Source of the DNA: JAIBJN01 sp963838795
Lineage (GTDB): Bacteria; Actinomycetota; Thermoleophilia; Gaiellales; Gaiellaceae
Assembly: GCA_963838795.1 (NCBI GenBank)
Contig: CAWISL010000001.1
Span: 1 to 64,000 of the forward strand
Direction of reading: 5' to 3'
Length of the DNA: 64,000 bases
The notes beneath the pieces were generated by a model. The model did not search any database. It was not told where the DNA came from and saw only the letters and a program-made list of their open reading frames with translations. Made by a program: the position numbers and the translations under genes. This document shows, piece after piece, positions 48,966-57,721 of this stretch (position 1 is the first letter of the stretch; every line of letters starts with the position of its first letter).

Positions 48966-50339
48966 TCAGGCGACGCCGGCCGGCTTGGGCAACGGCTCGA
49001 TGGCCTGCAGTGCGCGGGCGATCTCGTCCTCCGGGAGCTCGAAGTCCTCGAGCTGGCCGTGGAGGTACGCGTCGTAGGCGCCCAGGTCGAAGTGGCCGTG
49101 GCCCGAGAGGTTGAAGAGGATCGTGCGCTCGCGACCCTCCTCGTCGGCGGCCGCCGCCGCCTGGACGACTCCGTGGATCGCGTGCGAGGACTCGGGCGCC
49201 GGGATGATGCCCTCCGTGCACGCGAAGCGCACTGCCGAGGCGAAGACGTCGGTCTGCCCGTAGGCCTCTGCCCGAACGAGCCCGTCGAGGACGAGCTGGG
49301 AGATGAGCGGTGCCACCCCGTGGTAGCGGAGCCCTCCCGCGTGGATGCCCGGGGGCACGAAGTCGTGGCCCAGCGTGTGCATGGGGACGAGCGGGGTCAG
49401 CTGGCTCGTGTCCCCGAAGTCGTACGCGAACGGGCCGCGCGTGAGGGTCGGGCAGGCGGCCGGCTCGCAGGCGAGCACCTCGATCTCACGCCCGCCGATC
49501 TTCTCGCGCAGGAACGGGAAGGCGAGCCCGGCGAAGTTGGAGCCCCCGCCCACGCACCCCGCGACGAGGTCGGGGAACGCGCCGGCCAGCTCCATCTGGG
49601 CGAGCGCCTCTTGCCCGATCACGGTTTGGTGCATGAGCACGTGGTTGAGCACGCTCCCGAGCGAGTAGGCGCTGTCCTCCCGCTGCGCCGCGTCCTCGAC
49701 CGCCTCGGAGATGGCGATCCCGAGGCTGCCGGGCGAGGCCGGGTCAGCTGCGAGGATCGCGCGCCCCGAGTTGGTGTCCTCGGAGGGGCTGGCGACGACG
49801 CTGGCGCCCCAGGTCTCCATCATCGAGCGGCGGTACGGTTTTTGCTCGTAGGAGATCCTGACCATGTAGACCTTGCACTCGAGCCCGAAGAGCTGCGACG
49901 CGAGCGCGACGGCGCTTCCCCACTGGCCGGCACCGGTCTCCGTGGCGATGCGCGTCCTGCCCGACTCCTTCACGTAGTAGGCCTGGGCGACCGCCGTGTT
50001 CGGCTTGTGACTCCCTGCCGGGCTCGTGCCCTCGTACTTGTAGAAGATGCGGGAGCGGGTACCGAGCGCCGCCTCGAGTCGATGGGCGCGGTAGAGCGGC
50101 GTCGGTCTCCAGAGGCGGTAGACGTCGCGGATCGCCTCCGGAATCGGGATCTCCTGGTCCTCGGAGACCTCCTGGAGGATGATGTCCATGGGGAAGAGCG
50201 GCGCGAGGTCGTCGGGGCCGACGGGCTCGCCCGTGCCGGGATGCAGCACCGGTTGCGGCCGGTTCGGCATGTCGGCCGCGATGTTGTACCAGCGCTCCGG
50301 GATGGCGCTCTCGGGCAGGGTGATCTTCGTCTCGGTCAT
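48966..50339 (-). CDS. trpB: Tryptophan synthase beta-like protein, TrpB2 type
   Basis: 457 residues, longer than TrpB1, with the TrpB2-specific N-terminus (ERWYNIAADMPNRPQPVLHPGTGEPVGPDDLAPLFP). PLP Lys near 112 lies in GTSPAGSHKPNTA; ETGAGQWGSA and VGGGSNFAG bind PLP; ESSHAIHG and LSGHGHFD close the site. TrpB2 makes tryptophan from indole and serine, and some forms show serine deaminase activity. It ends the Trp-catabolic operon, 18 bp after kynureninase, without a TrpA; an indole-salvage or altered role is possible. Confidence 0.93.
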   Translation of the reverse strand: MTETKITLPESAIPERWYNIAADMPNRPQPVLHPGTGEPVGPDDLAPLFPMDIILQEVSEDQEIPIPEAIRDVYRLWRPTPLYRAHRLEAALGTRSRIFYKYEGTSPAGSHKPNTAVAQAYYVKESGRTRIATETGAGQWGSAVALASQLFGLECKVYMVRISYEQKPYRRSMMETWGASVVASPSEDTNSGRAILAADPASPGSLGIAISEAVEDAAQREDSAYSLGSVLNHVLMHQTVIGQEALAQMELAGAFPDLVAGCVGGGSNFAGLAFPFLREKIGGREIEVLACEPAACPTLTRGPFAYDFGDTSQLTPLVPMHTLGHDFVPPGIHAGGLRYHGVAPLISQLVLDGLVRAEAYGQTDVFASAVRFACTEGIIPAPESSHAIHGVVQAAAAADEEGRERTILFNLSGHGHFDLGAYDAYLHGQLEDFELPEDEIARALQAIEPLPKPAGVA

Positions 50340-50357
50340 CAGGCGGCGAGAATACTC

Positions 50358-51563
50358 CTATCGGGGCCCGATCGCATGAGCGGCGCTTTCGAGGCGGTCC
50401 ATCGCCGCGTCGAGCTGAGCGTCGGAGAGGTACGGCGCCGGGCCCAGGCGAAAGTAGCGGCCGCGGGCATCGATCAGGACTCCGTCCTCGGCCAGGTGCC
50501 GCGCCAGCTCCCCCGCCCGAGGGGACTCGACGGCGAGGAAGCCTCCGAAGTGATTCAGCCCGACCGAGCGGTCGCGCGTCATCAGCTCCTCCGACGCGCC
50601 GAGAGCGTCGAGACGGGCTGCGAGCAGCCCCGTCTGGTGGAGGTACGACGCGCGCAGGAGCTCGGGCGTGAGGCCGCGCTCCGCGAAGAAGGCGAAGACT
50701 CGGGCGGCGCGGTAGTGGCTCGTCGGGTCGTAGGTCGAGCCGGCGAAGCGGGCGCCGCCGGACGGGTACCCCACCGCCAGGTCATCTCGCTCGGCCGCGA
50801 GCAGCTCGAACTCGGCGAACCAGCCCGTGAGGATGGGCCGCGTCGTCTCCGCCTGCGGCGGCAGGCGGAGGAAGCAGTTGCCTTCTCCGAGCTGGAGGTA
50901 CTTGTAGCCGCCTCCGACGACCCAGGCCGACTCCAGCCGGAGCTCGGGAAGCCTGAATGGAGCGGCTCCCAGGGCATGGTAGGCATCCACGAGCAACTCG
51001 GCACCGGCCGCGGCGCATGCCTCCGCGAGCTCGTCCAGCCGGGGCACGATCTGTGCGGTCTCGAAGAGAACCGCCGAGACGAGCACCGCGCTCGTACGCT
51101 CGTCGAGCGCCCCGGCCATGCGCTCGGCCAGCGTCTCGGCCGGGCGGGCGGGGAGACGGACGACGTCGAGTCCCGTTTCGTCGAGCCTCGCGAGCTGGCG
51201 GCGCAGGGTGTGGAACTCGCCGTCGGAAGTGACGAGCCGAGGGCGCCGGCGAAGGTCGAGCGCCGAGAGAAAGCGCGTGACGAGCTCGTGCGTGTTCTGC
51301 CCGAGCGCGATCTCGGCGCCCGGCTCGCCCAGAAGCCGTCGGAACCCGTCTCGAACGGCCTCGGCCTTCGCGAAGGCACGATCCCACTTCTCGTCGACCC
51401 GTAGCGCCGCGTCCTCGAAGGCCTCGAGTTGCCCCTCCCGCGCCACGTCCGGCCAGGCCTGGTGGCTATGGCCGGTGAGGAGCAGGCGGTCGGCGACCCG
51501 GAACGAGGAGTAGTCGGCGGCCAGGGCGTTCGGCGTCCGCCGCAGGTCGTCGAGCTCGATCAC
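50358..51563 (-). CDS. kynU: Kynureninase
   Basis: 401 residues from the GTG at 51561-51563, which overlaps the dioxygenase stop (GTGA). PLP-dependent fold type I: ELLVDAYHALGAAPF holds the Asp that binds the pyridine ring, the Schiff-base Lys (near 220) is in GGGYKYLQLGEGNCFLRLP, and GWFAEFE and FAGSTYDPTSHYRA follow in kynureninase order. It cleaves kynurenine to anthranilate and alanine. Adjacent to tryptophan dioxygenase and upstream of anthranilate-CoA genes, so it supplies anthranilate to the operon. Confidence 0.9.
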   Translation of the reverse strand: MIELDDLRRTPNALAADYSSFRVADRLLLTGHSHQAWPDVAREGQLEAFEDAALRVDEKWDRAFAKAEAVRDGFRRLLGEPGAEIALGQNTHELVTRFLSALDLRRRPRLVTSDGEFHTLRRQLARLDETGLDVVRLPARPAETLAERMAGALDERTSAVLVSAVLFETAQIVPRLDELAEACAAAGAELLVDAYHALGAAPFRLPELRLESAWVVGGGYKYLQLGEGNCFLRLPPQAETTRPILTGWFAEFELLAAERDDLAVGYPSGGARFAGSTYDPTSHYRAARVFAFFAERGLTPELLRASYLHQTGLLAARLDALGASEELMTRDRSVGLNHFGGFLAVESPRAGELARHLAEDGVLIDARGRYFRLGPAPYLSDAQLDAAMDRLESAAHAIGPR

Positions 51564-52351
51564 AGCTCGCTGCGGACCGACCAGAGGTCGGGAAACGCGG
51601 GCCTGTGCAGGGTCGTGCGCAGGTAGGCGGCGCCCGGCGAGCCGCCCGTGCCGGTCTTGTCGCCGATCGTCCGCTCCACCATCTTGACGTGCCGGTAGCG
51701 CCACTCCTGAAAGCCCTCGTCGAGGTCGACCATCCGCTCGCAGACCATCGCGGCCTCGCCGTCGTCGCGATAGGCGGCCAGGATGGCTGCCTGGACGCCC
51801 GCCGACTCCTCGACCGGCAGGCTCACGTCGCGCTCGAGCCGATCGGCGGGAACCTCGTAGCCGCCAAGCGAAAGGTAGGCGAGGAACGAGTCGTAGAGCG
51901 AGGGGCGCCCGAGCACAGCCTCGACGCGACGGTAGTCGTCGCCACCCTCCTGGTAGGCCCGGAGCACGGAGTGGTCGCGGCGCCCGAGCACCCCCTCGAG
52001 CTCCCGAAACTGCGCCGACTGGAAGCCGCTCGCCGACTCGAGCCGGTCTCGGAAGCTCAGGAATTGCGTCGGCTGAAGGGTCTCGATCACGTCGAGCTGC
52101 GCGACGACGAGCTTGAGGATCGTGAGCACCCGCTTGAAGGTGCCGAGCGCCTGCGAGCCGCTGTCCGCCTCGAGCAGGCGCTGGAGATGCGCGAGCTCGT
52201 GGAGCATCTCCTTGAACCAGAGCTCGTACACCTGGTGGACGATGATGAAGAGCATCTCGTCGTGCTCGTCCGAGCGCGGTCGCTGCGCGCCCAGGAGCTC
52301 GTCGAGGGCGAGGTAGGCCGTGTAGGTCAGCGACTTGGATTGGTCCGTCAC
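51560..52351 (-). CDS. kynA: Tryptophan 2,3-dioxygenase
   Basis: 263 residues, normal size for bacterial heme-type TDO. Hallmarks: LTYTAYLALDELLGAQRP, HDEMLFIIVHQVYELWFKEMLHEL (substrate-pocket residues), QFLSFRDRLESASGFQSAQFRELE, FQEWRYRHVKMVERTIGDKTGTGGSPGAAYLRTT, where the His in RYRHV is the heme ligand. It opens the indole ring to N-formylkynurenine. Start overlaps the acyl-CoA dehydrogenase stop by 4 bp. Confidence 0.96.
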   Translation of the reverse strand: MTDQSKSLTYTAYLALDELLGAQRPRSDEHDEMLFIIVHQVYELWFKEMLHELAHLQRLLEADSGSQALGTFKRVLTILKLVVAQLDVIETLQPTQFLSFRDRLESASGFQSAQFRELEGVLGRRDHSVLRAYQEGGDDYRRVEAVLGRPSLYDSFLAYLSLGGYEVPADRLERDVSLPVEESAGVQAAILAAYRDDGEAAMVCERMVDLDEGFQEWRYRHVKMVERTIGDKTGTGGSPGAAYLRTTLHRPAFPDLWSVRSEL

Positions 52352-53481
52352 GCGTTCTCCTTGAAGAGCTCGCGCGCGATGATCTCGCGCTGCACCTCGG
52401 AGGCGCCCTCGTAGATGCGAGGAGCGCGCACCTCACGGTAGAGGTGCTCCAGGAGGTGGCCGCGCTCGAGCGCCCGTGCGCCGTGCACCTGGATCGCCAC
52501 GTCCACCGCCTGCTGTGCCGTCTCCGTCGCGAACAGCTTGGCCATCGCCGAGGCCTGACGCACCGGGCGTACGCCCGCGTCGTAGGCGAAGGCCGCGTCG
52601 TACACGAGCAGGCGCGCCGCCTGCACGCGCGTCGCCACCTCGGCGAGCTGGTGCCCGACGGCCTGGAGCTCCGCCAGCGGCCGACCGAAGGCCTCGCGGC
52701 GCGCGGCGTGGGAGACCGCGGAATCGAGCGCGGCCTGCGCCATCCCGACCGCGAAGGCGCCCACGCTGGGACGGAAGAGGTCGAGCGTCTCCATGGCGAC
52801 GCGGAAGCCCTTGTCTACCTCCCCGAGCACCTGGTCAGCCCCGGCGAAGACGCCGTCGAGCTCGAGCCGGCCGATCGGGTGCGGGGAGAGGAGCCGGAGC
52901 GCCTCGCCCGAGAAGCCCTCGCTCTCGCGCGGGACGGCGAACGCCGTGACTCCACGAGCGCCGGCGCCTTCAGTTGTCCGGGCGAAGACCGTGTAGACGT
53001 CGGCCTCCGGCGCGTTCGAGATCCAGGTCTTGGTGCCGGTCAGGCGAAAGCCGTCGTCCTCCCGGTCGGCGCGCAGCGCGAGCGCGGCCGCGTCGGAGCC
53101 GGCGTCCGGCTCGCTGAGCGCGAACGCGGCCACCGCCGTGCCCGCGGCCAGTCGCGGAACCCAGGCTTCGCGCACCTCCGGGGTGGCTGCGCGCAGGATC
53201 GGATAGCCGCCCAGGCCCTGGAGCGCGAGCGCCGTCTCGGCGTCGGTGCACCCGTGCGCGAGCCCTTCGCGAAGGAGGCAGAGCTCGACCGCCGAGCCCT
53301 CGCCCTCGCGCGGAAGAACCCGCTCGAGCAGCCCCTGCTCACCAAGGGTCCGCACGAGCGGCAGGTTGATCTGTCCCGGCGTGCCCTCCTCTGCCAGCGT
53401 TTGGAAGACGTCGTGGCCGAGCGCGCTCGCCCGCTCGAGCAGCTCCTGCTGAGCCTCGGAGAGACGGCTGTGGCCGTTCAT
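52348..53481 (-). CDS. Acyl-CoA dehydrogenase
   Basis: 377 residues from the ATG at 53479-53481, coupled to RidA by ATGA. FAD sites AFALSEPDAGSDA and GTKTWISNA, the central beta domain, and the C-terminal helices with REAFGRPLAELQAVGHQLAEVATRVQAARLLVYDAAFAYD are clear. Catalytic Glu lies in RIYEGASEVQREIIARELF. In this operon it could oxidise a cyclohexane- or ring-opened carboxyl-CoA intermediate after the dearomatising step. Confidence 0.93.
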   Translation of the reverse strand: MNGHSRLSEAQQELLERASALGHDVFQTLAEEGTPGQINLPLVRTLGEQGLLERVLPREGEGSAVELCLLREGLAHGCTDAETALALQGLGGYPILRAATPEVREAWVPRLAAGTAVAAFALSEPDAGSDAAALALRADREDDGFRLTGTKTWISNAPEADVYTVFARTTEGAGARGVTAFAVPRESEGFSGEALRLLSPHPIGRLELDGVFAGADQVLGEVDKGFRVAMETLDLFRPSVGAFAVGMAQAALDSAVSHAARREAFGRPLAELQAVGHQLAEVATRVQAARLLVYDAAFAYDAGVRPVRQASAMAKLFATETAQQAVDVAIQVHGARALERGHLLEHLYREVRAPRIYEGASEVQREIIARELFKENA

Positions 53482-53873
53482 TCGGGAACGACCGCCACGC
53501 CCATCAGCTCGACGCGCGCATCCCGCTCGAAGAGCGCGGAGGCCCCGATGAGCGCCATGGCGGGGTAGCGGCGCCCGAAGTGGCGGCGCCACACCTCCCC
53601 CAGGTCGCGAAGCGAGGCGCGGTACTCGTCCATGTCCGTGGTGAAGACGACGACGGAGACGAGGTGGCCGGGCTCTCCCCCCGCAGCCCGCAGAGACATG
53701 ACAAAGGCCGTCGCGGCCGCGTCGAACTGCTCGACCAGCGTTGCGCCGGCGCCGGTCTGCCCGCCCAGGTACACGGTTCGCCCCGGACCGGCCACGACCG
53801 CGTGGGCGTAGCCGCTCGGCTCCGGGAGCTCCGGTGGGTTGACGATCCGGTGCTCCGTCATCGTCCTGTCCAC
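53478..53873 (-). CDS. RidA-family enamine/imine deaminase
   Basis: 131 residues with YAHAVVAGPGRTVYLGGQTGAGA, FVMSLRAAGGEPGHLVSVVVFTTDMDEY and ALIGASALFERDARVELMGVAVVPE; the Arg in DARVELMG corresponds to the RidA residue that binds the substrate carboxylate. RidA proteins hydrolyse enamines and imines. Here it overlaps both neighbours in the operon; the reductase product of the 2-aminobenzoyl-CoA pathway is an enamine, so a pathway-specific deaminase role is an attractive inference. Confidence 0.9.
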   Translation of the reverse strand: MDRTMTEHRIVNPPELPEPSGYAHAVVAGPGRTVYLGGQTGAGATLVEQFDAAATAFVMSLRAAGGEPGHLVSVVVFTTDMDEYRASLRDLGEVWRRHFGRRYPAMALIGASALFERDARVELMGVAVVPE

Positions 53874-54685
53874 CCGGGCTTGCGCCCTTCCGAGAATGCG
53901 GCGTAGAACTCGCGGTGATCCTCGCTCTGCATCATCAGCGCTTGCCCCAGGGCTTCGAGCTCGATCGCGCCTGCGAGGTCGAGGTCGAGCTCGCGGGTGA
54001 GCAGGACCTTCGTCGTCGAGTAGGCGAGCGCCGGGCCGTCGGCGAGCCTGCGGGCGATCTCCCGGGTGGCGGCGGGCAGCTCATCGTCCTCGACGACCTG
54101 CGTCGCCAGCCCGATCTCGAGCGCGCGGTCCGCGGAGAGCTCGTCGCCGAGGATCAGGAGCTCCAGCGCCCGCCCCGCGCCGACGAGGCGCGGCAGGAGG
54201 TAGGCCGACCCCATGTCCGCTCCGGCGAGCCCGACCCTGCTGAAGAGGAATGCGAAGGTCGCCGACCTCGCCAGGAGGCGGAAGTCGCTCGCGAGCGCGA
54301 GCACCGAGCCCGCGCCGGCGGCGACTCCGTTGACGGCCGCGACGATCGGGAGCGGGGAGTCGCGCATCGCCTTGACAACCGCCCCGGTCATGCGCGTGAA
54401 CTCGAGCACGTCGGCGATGGGCCGGCCCTGGAGCTCGCCGATGATCTCCTGCACGTCGCCGCCGGAGCAGAAGCCGCGTCCCTGCCCGGCGAGCACGAGC
54501 ACGCGCGCGTCCCCCCGATGCGGCAGCTCGGCCAGCAGATCGCGCAGGTCGGCGTAGACGTCGAAGGTGAGCGCGTTCAGCTTCTCGGGTCGCGACAGCG
54601 TGACGGTCGCGACGCCGCCCTCGACGACGAAGTCGAACGTGTCCCAGCTCTCCGTGAAGCCGGCCGACGCCCGAAACCTGGTCAC
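53858..54685 (-). CDS. Enoyl-CoA hydratase/isomerase
   Basis: 275 residues. The crotonase fold is visible: VATVTLSRPEKLNALTFDVYADL, oxyanion-hole loops GRGFCSGGDVQEI and AAVNGVAAGAGSVLALASDFRL, and FSRVGLAGADMGSAYLLPRLVG with an Asp in the second acid position. GTG start, 4-bp overlap with the SDR gene. Likely hydrates or opens the ring of a beta-oxidation intermediate in this pathway. Confidence 0.93.
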   Translation of the reverse strand: MTRFRASAGFTESWDTFDFVVEGGVATVTLSRPEKLNALTFDVYADLRDLLAELPHRGDARVLVLAGQGRGFCSGGDVQEIIGELQGRPIADVLEFTRMTGAVVKAMRDSPLPIVAAVNGVAAGAGSVLALASDFRLLARSATFAFLFSRVGLAGADMGSAYLLPRLVGAGRALELLILGDELSADRALEIGLATQVVEDDELPAATREIARRLADGPALAYSTTKVLLTRELDLDLAGAIELEALGQALMMQSEDHREFYAAFSEGRKPGWTGR

Positions 54686-55413
54686 GCCTGGATCCCGCCT
54701 CCATCGAGCACGAGCGCCTGCCCGTTGATCGCCCCGGCTTCCGGGGCGGCGAGAAAGGCGACGGCGAACGCGACCTCGTCGGGCTCGAGCAGGCGGCCGA
54801 GCGGGGACGATCCGGCGAGCGCCGCCTCGGCCTCCTCCTCGTTCCGCTCGGTCACGTCGACGATGCGCGCGATCGACCTGCTGGTCATCTCCGACCGAAC
54901 GTAAGAGGGGCAGACGGCATTGGCGGTCACTCCCGTCCCGGCCACCTCGGCGGCCACGGCGCGCATGAGGCCCACGGCGGCGTGCTTCGACGCCGTGTAC
55001 GCGGCGGCGTAGCGGACGCCGACGCGGGCCGCGGTCGACGCCACGGTCACGATGCGCCCACTCCCGCGTTCGACCATTCCGCCGAGGACGGCTCGGGTGC
55101 AGAGGAACGCGCCGGTCGCGTTCACGTCGAGGAGAGCGCGCCAGTCCTCGAGCGAGGTTCGCCCGAGCGGGGCACTCGTGGCGGCGCCGGCGTTGTTCAC
55201 GAGGACGTCGACCCTGCCGAGCCTTTCGAAGAGCGCGGTCACCTGCTCGTCGTCGGTCACGTCGCAGACGCCTGACTCAGCCGCTTCCGTCGACTCCAGC
55301 GCCCGCTCGTCGCGTCCCAAGGCGACGACGCGATCGCCCGCGGCTGCGAAGCGCTCGACGACCGCCTTGCCGATGCCCTTCCCGCCGCCCGTCACGACCA
55401 CGACCCGCGTCAT
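54682..55413 (-). CDS. SDR-family 3-hydroxyacyl-CoA dehydrogenase-like oxidoreductase
   Basis: 243 residues of classical SDR: NAD(P) loop TGGGKGIGKAV (8-18), NNAG (73-76), catalytic Ser126, Tyr139 and Lys143 in VASTAARVGVRYAAAYTASKHAA, and the C-terminal INGQALVLDGG. Asp/Arg at the end of strand 2 (LGRDER) leaves the cofactor open. It fits the 3-hydroxyacyl-CoA oxidation step of the operon. ATG start overlaps the ligase stop by 4 bp. Confidence 0.92.
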   Translation of the reverse strand: MTRVVVVTGGGKGIGKAVVERFAAAGDRVVALGRDERALESTEAAESGVCDVTDDEQVTALFERLGRVDVLVNNAGAATSAPLGRTSLEDWRALLDVNATGAFLCTRAVLGGMVERGSGRIVTVASTAARVGVRYAAAYTASKHAAVGLMRAVAAEVAGTGVTANAVCPSYVRSEMTSRSIARIVDVTERNEEEAEAALAGSSPLGRLLEPDEVAFAVAFLAAPEAGAINGQALVLDGGGIQA

Positions 55414-56981
55414 GCGACCGCCTCGAGGCCGGCCCGCAGTGCCTTCCGGTCGATCTTGCCGGAGGGCGTCTTCGGCAGCTCCGCCACGAAGCGGACGTCG
55501 CGCGGATACTTATGAGGCGAGAGCCGCCCGCGCACGTGGTCCTGCAGCGCCGCGGCCAGCTCGTCGGACGCGGCGCTGCCCACGCGGAGGACGACGTGCG
55601 CCCGGGTCAGCGTCAGGCCGTCTTCCTCGAAGCCGACCACGGCGCACTCCACGACGTCCGGGTGCGAGAGCAGGCAGTGCTCGACCTCGGAGGGCGCGAT
55701 CCAGATGCCGCCGACCTTGATCATCTCGTCGCTTCGGCCCCGGTACCAGAAGAATCCGTCCCCGTCGCGGGCGAAGAGATCACCCGTGTTCACGAGGTCG
55801 CCGTTAAAGGTGCGCTTGCTCTTCTCGTGCTCGTTCCAGTAGCAGAGCGCGGCCGTGTCTCCTTCGATCCAGAGCGTCCCGACTTCGCCGTCGGGCGCCT
55901 CTCGGCCGTCGTCGTCGAGCACGCGGGCACGATAGCCCGGCACGACCTCGCCGACGCTGCCGGGGCGAACGCGGCCGGGGCGATTCGAGATGTAGATGTG
56001 GTAGGCCTCGGAGGAGCCGATCCCGTCGAGCACCTCGACGCCGAACGTGTGCTGCCAGCGGTCGTAAAGCTCGCGGGGGAGCGCCTCGCCGGCCGACGTG
56101 CAGAGCCGAAGGCAGGACAGGTCCTGCCTCGCGGCGTCGGCATGGGCGATCATCGCCGCCATCATCGTGGGAACCTGGACGAGGATGCTGGGCCGGTGGC
56201 GTGCGACGAGCTCGAAGATGCGCTCCGGCGTCGTTCGCTCGGGGAAGACGATTCCGGCGCCGCCGACGCCGAAGGGGAACAGTGCCGTCAGGTCGCGCGC
56301 GTAGCCGAAGAAGAGCTTCGGCACCGGCAGAACGACGTCCTGCTCCGTCAGGTCGAGGACGCCTCGGGCGTACCAGTCGAAGCTGAGCAGCGGGCTGTGC
56401 TGCGGGTGCACCGCCGCCTTGGGGAGCCCGGTGCTGCCGGTGGTGAACTTCCAGAGCGCGATGTCGTCCCTCGTTGTCGGAGCGGGCTCGAGCTCGCCGG
56501 GCGCCTCGGCGGCGAGCGCCTCGAAGGCCACCTCTCCGGCGCGGAGCTCCTCGTCGGCGCCGACGACGAGGAGGTGTCGGAGCCAGCGGCTCGAGGCCGC
56601 CGCCTCCCGCACCCGCTCGAGCGTGGAGAAATCTGCGACCACGACGCCGGCCCGCGTGTAGTCGAGGTAGTAGGCGTAGTCCTTCGCCTGGAGGAACGTG
56701 TAGGCCTCGGCGGTCACGGCGCCGATCTTCTGCGCTCCGTACCAGAGCGACACGAGCTCGACGCCATCGGCGAGGACGAGCAGCACGCGCTCCTCCGCTC
56801 GGACCCCGAGCTCGCGGAGGACATGGCCGCTCCGGTTCACGAGCGTCGCGAGCTCTGCGTACGTCGTGAGGGCGTCGGGGCCGATCAGCGCCGTGCGCTC
56901 GCCGCGGCCCTCCTCGACGTTCCGGTCGACGAAGTAGGTGGCGAGGTTGAGCTCGCGGGGCACGTCGTCGTAGGTCAGCAC
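55410..56981 (-). CDS. Benzoate / 2-aminobenzoate-CoA ligase family
   Basis: 523 residues, ANL superfamily. P-loop WKFTTGSTGLPKAAVH, the aromatic-acid ligase feature DVVLPVPKLFFGYARDLTALFPFGVGGAGIVFPER, A5 LDGIGSSEAYHIYISNRPGRVRPGSVGEVVPGY and A8/A10 VNTGDLFARDGDGFFWYRGRSDEMIKVGGIWIAPSEVE and PKTPSGKIDRKAL follow the benzoate-CoA ligase subgroup. In this operon anthranilate is the expected acid. Overlaps the creatininase-family gene by 7 bp. Confidence 0.92.
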   Translation of the reverse strand: MLTYDDVPRELNLATYFVDRNVEEGRGERTALIGPDALTTYAELATLVNRSGHVLRELGVRAEERVLLVLADGVELVSLWYGAQKIGAVTAEAYTFLQAKDYAYYLDYTRAGVVVADFSTLERVREAAASSRWLRHLLVVGADEELRAGEVAFEALAAEAPGELEPAPTTRDDIALWKFTTGSTGLPKAAVHPQHSPLLSFDWYARGVLDLTEQDVVLPVPKLFFGYARDLTALFPFGVGGAGIVFPERTTPERIFELVARHRPSILVQVPTMMAAMIAHADAARQDLSCLRLCTSAGEALPRELYDRWQHTFGVEVLDGIGSSEAYHIYISNRPGRVRPGSVGEVVPGYRARVLDDDGREAPDGEVGTLWIEGDTAALCYWNEHEKSKRTFNGDLVNTGDLFARDGDGFFWYRGRSDEMIKVGGIWIAPSEVEHCLLSHPDVVECAVVGFEEDGLTLTRAHVVLRVGSAASDELAAALQDHVRGRLSPHKYPRDVRFVAELPKTPSGKIDRKALRAGLEAVA

Positions 56982-57721
56982 ACAGCTACCTCGCGGACGA
57001 GCTCGACCAGCATGTCGGCGAGGGTCTCGAACGTCCGCTCTCCCTCTTCGGCGGTCGCCTCGGCTGGCGCACCGCAGTACGCGCGATCCATTCCCATGGC
57101 CATGAAGTCCGTCTGTCCCGCGGCGATCGCCGCGGGCATGTCGATCATCTTCGATTCCAGGCCGGCCCTGCGCTCCTCACGGACGAGCCCGGGCCGGTCG
57201 GCCAGGACGAGTGACGTCTCGTAGCGCCCCGCGTGGCAGGAGCCGGAGCGGAACTCGTCGGTTAGCCGTTCGGCGGTGTGCCGCCGCGTGAGATCGAGCA
57301 GGCGGACCGACGCCCCCAGCTCTGCGACGGCCTCCCGGAGCGTCCCTACCTGCTCCGGCTCGAAGTGGCTGTTCACGAGCACGATTCGCCCCAAGCCCTG
57401 CTCGGCGAGCGACGCGGCGATCTCGACGACGAGCGCGCGAAGCGTCGCTTCGCCGATCGAGACAGCGCCGGGGAAGGCGGCGCCGTAGCGCGTGACGCCG
57501 TAGGGGAGCGGCGGCAGGACGAGCGCGCGGACGTCAGGGTCGTCCACGAGCCGCTCGGCGGCGCGCCTGCAGATGCCGAGCGAGATCAGCGTGTCGGTCG
57601 CAAGCGGCGCGTGCGGCCCGTGCGGCTCCGTCGCGCCGAGCGGGAGGAGGAGGACCGTCCGCCGCCCGTCTGCGAGCAGCACCTCGATGTCGGGGTAGGC
57701 GAGCTCGGCGAAGTCGTTCAC
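56975..57721 (-). CDS. Creatininase-family amidohydrolase, candidate formylkynurenine formamidase
   Basis: 248 residues. Metal ligands fit creatininase spacing: Glu32 and His34 in GATEPHGPH, Asp43 in LATD, His119 and Glu121 in VNSHFEPE, plus SCHAGRYETS near 161-170. Family members cleave creatinine, and one archaeal member removes a formyl group from a purine precursor, so formamide hydrolysis is within the fold's chemistry. The operon makes N-formylkynurenine and needs kynurenine but has no cyclase-type kynurenine formamidase; this protein is the obvious candidate. That role is inference. Confidence 0.85.
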   Translation of the reverse strand: MNDFAELAYPDIEVLLADGRRTVLLLPLGATEPHGPHAPLATDTLISLGICRRAAERLVDDPDVRALVLPPLPYGVTRYGAAFPGAVSIGEATLRALVVEIAASLAEQGLGRIVLVNSHFEPEQVGTLREAVAELGASVRLLDLTRRHTAERLTDEFRSGSCHAGRYETSLVLADRPGLVREERRAGLESKMIDMPAAIAAGQTDFMAMGMDRAYCGAPAEATAEEGERTFETLADMLVELVREVAVC

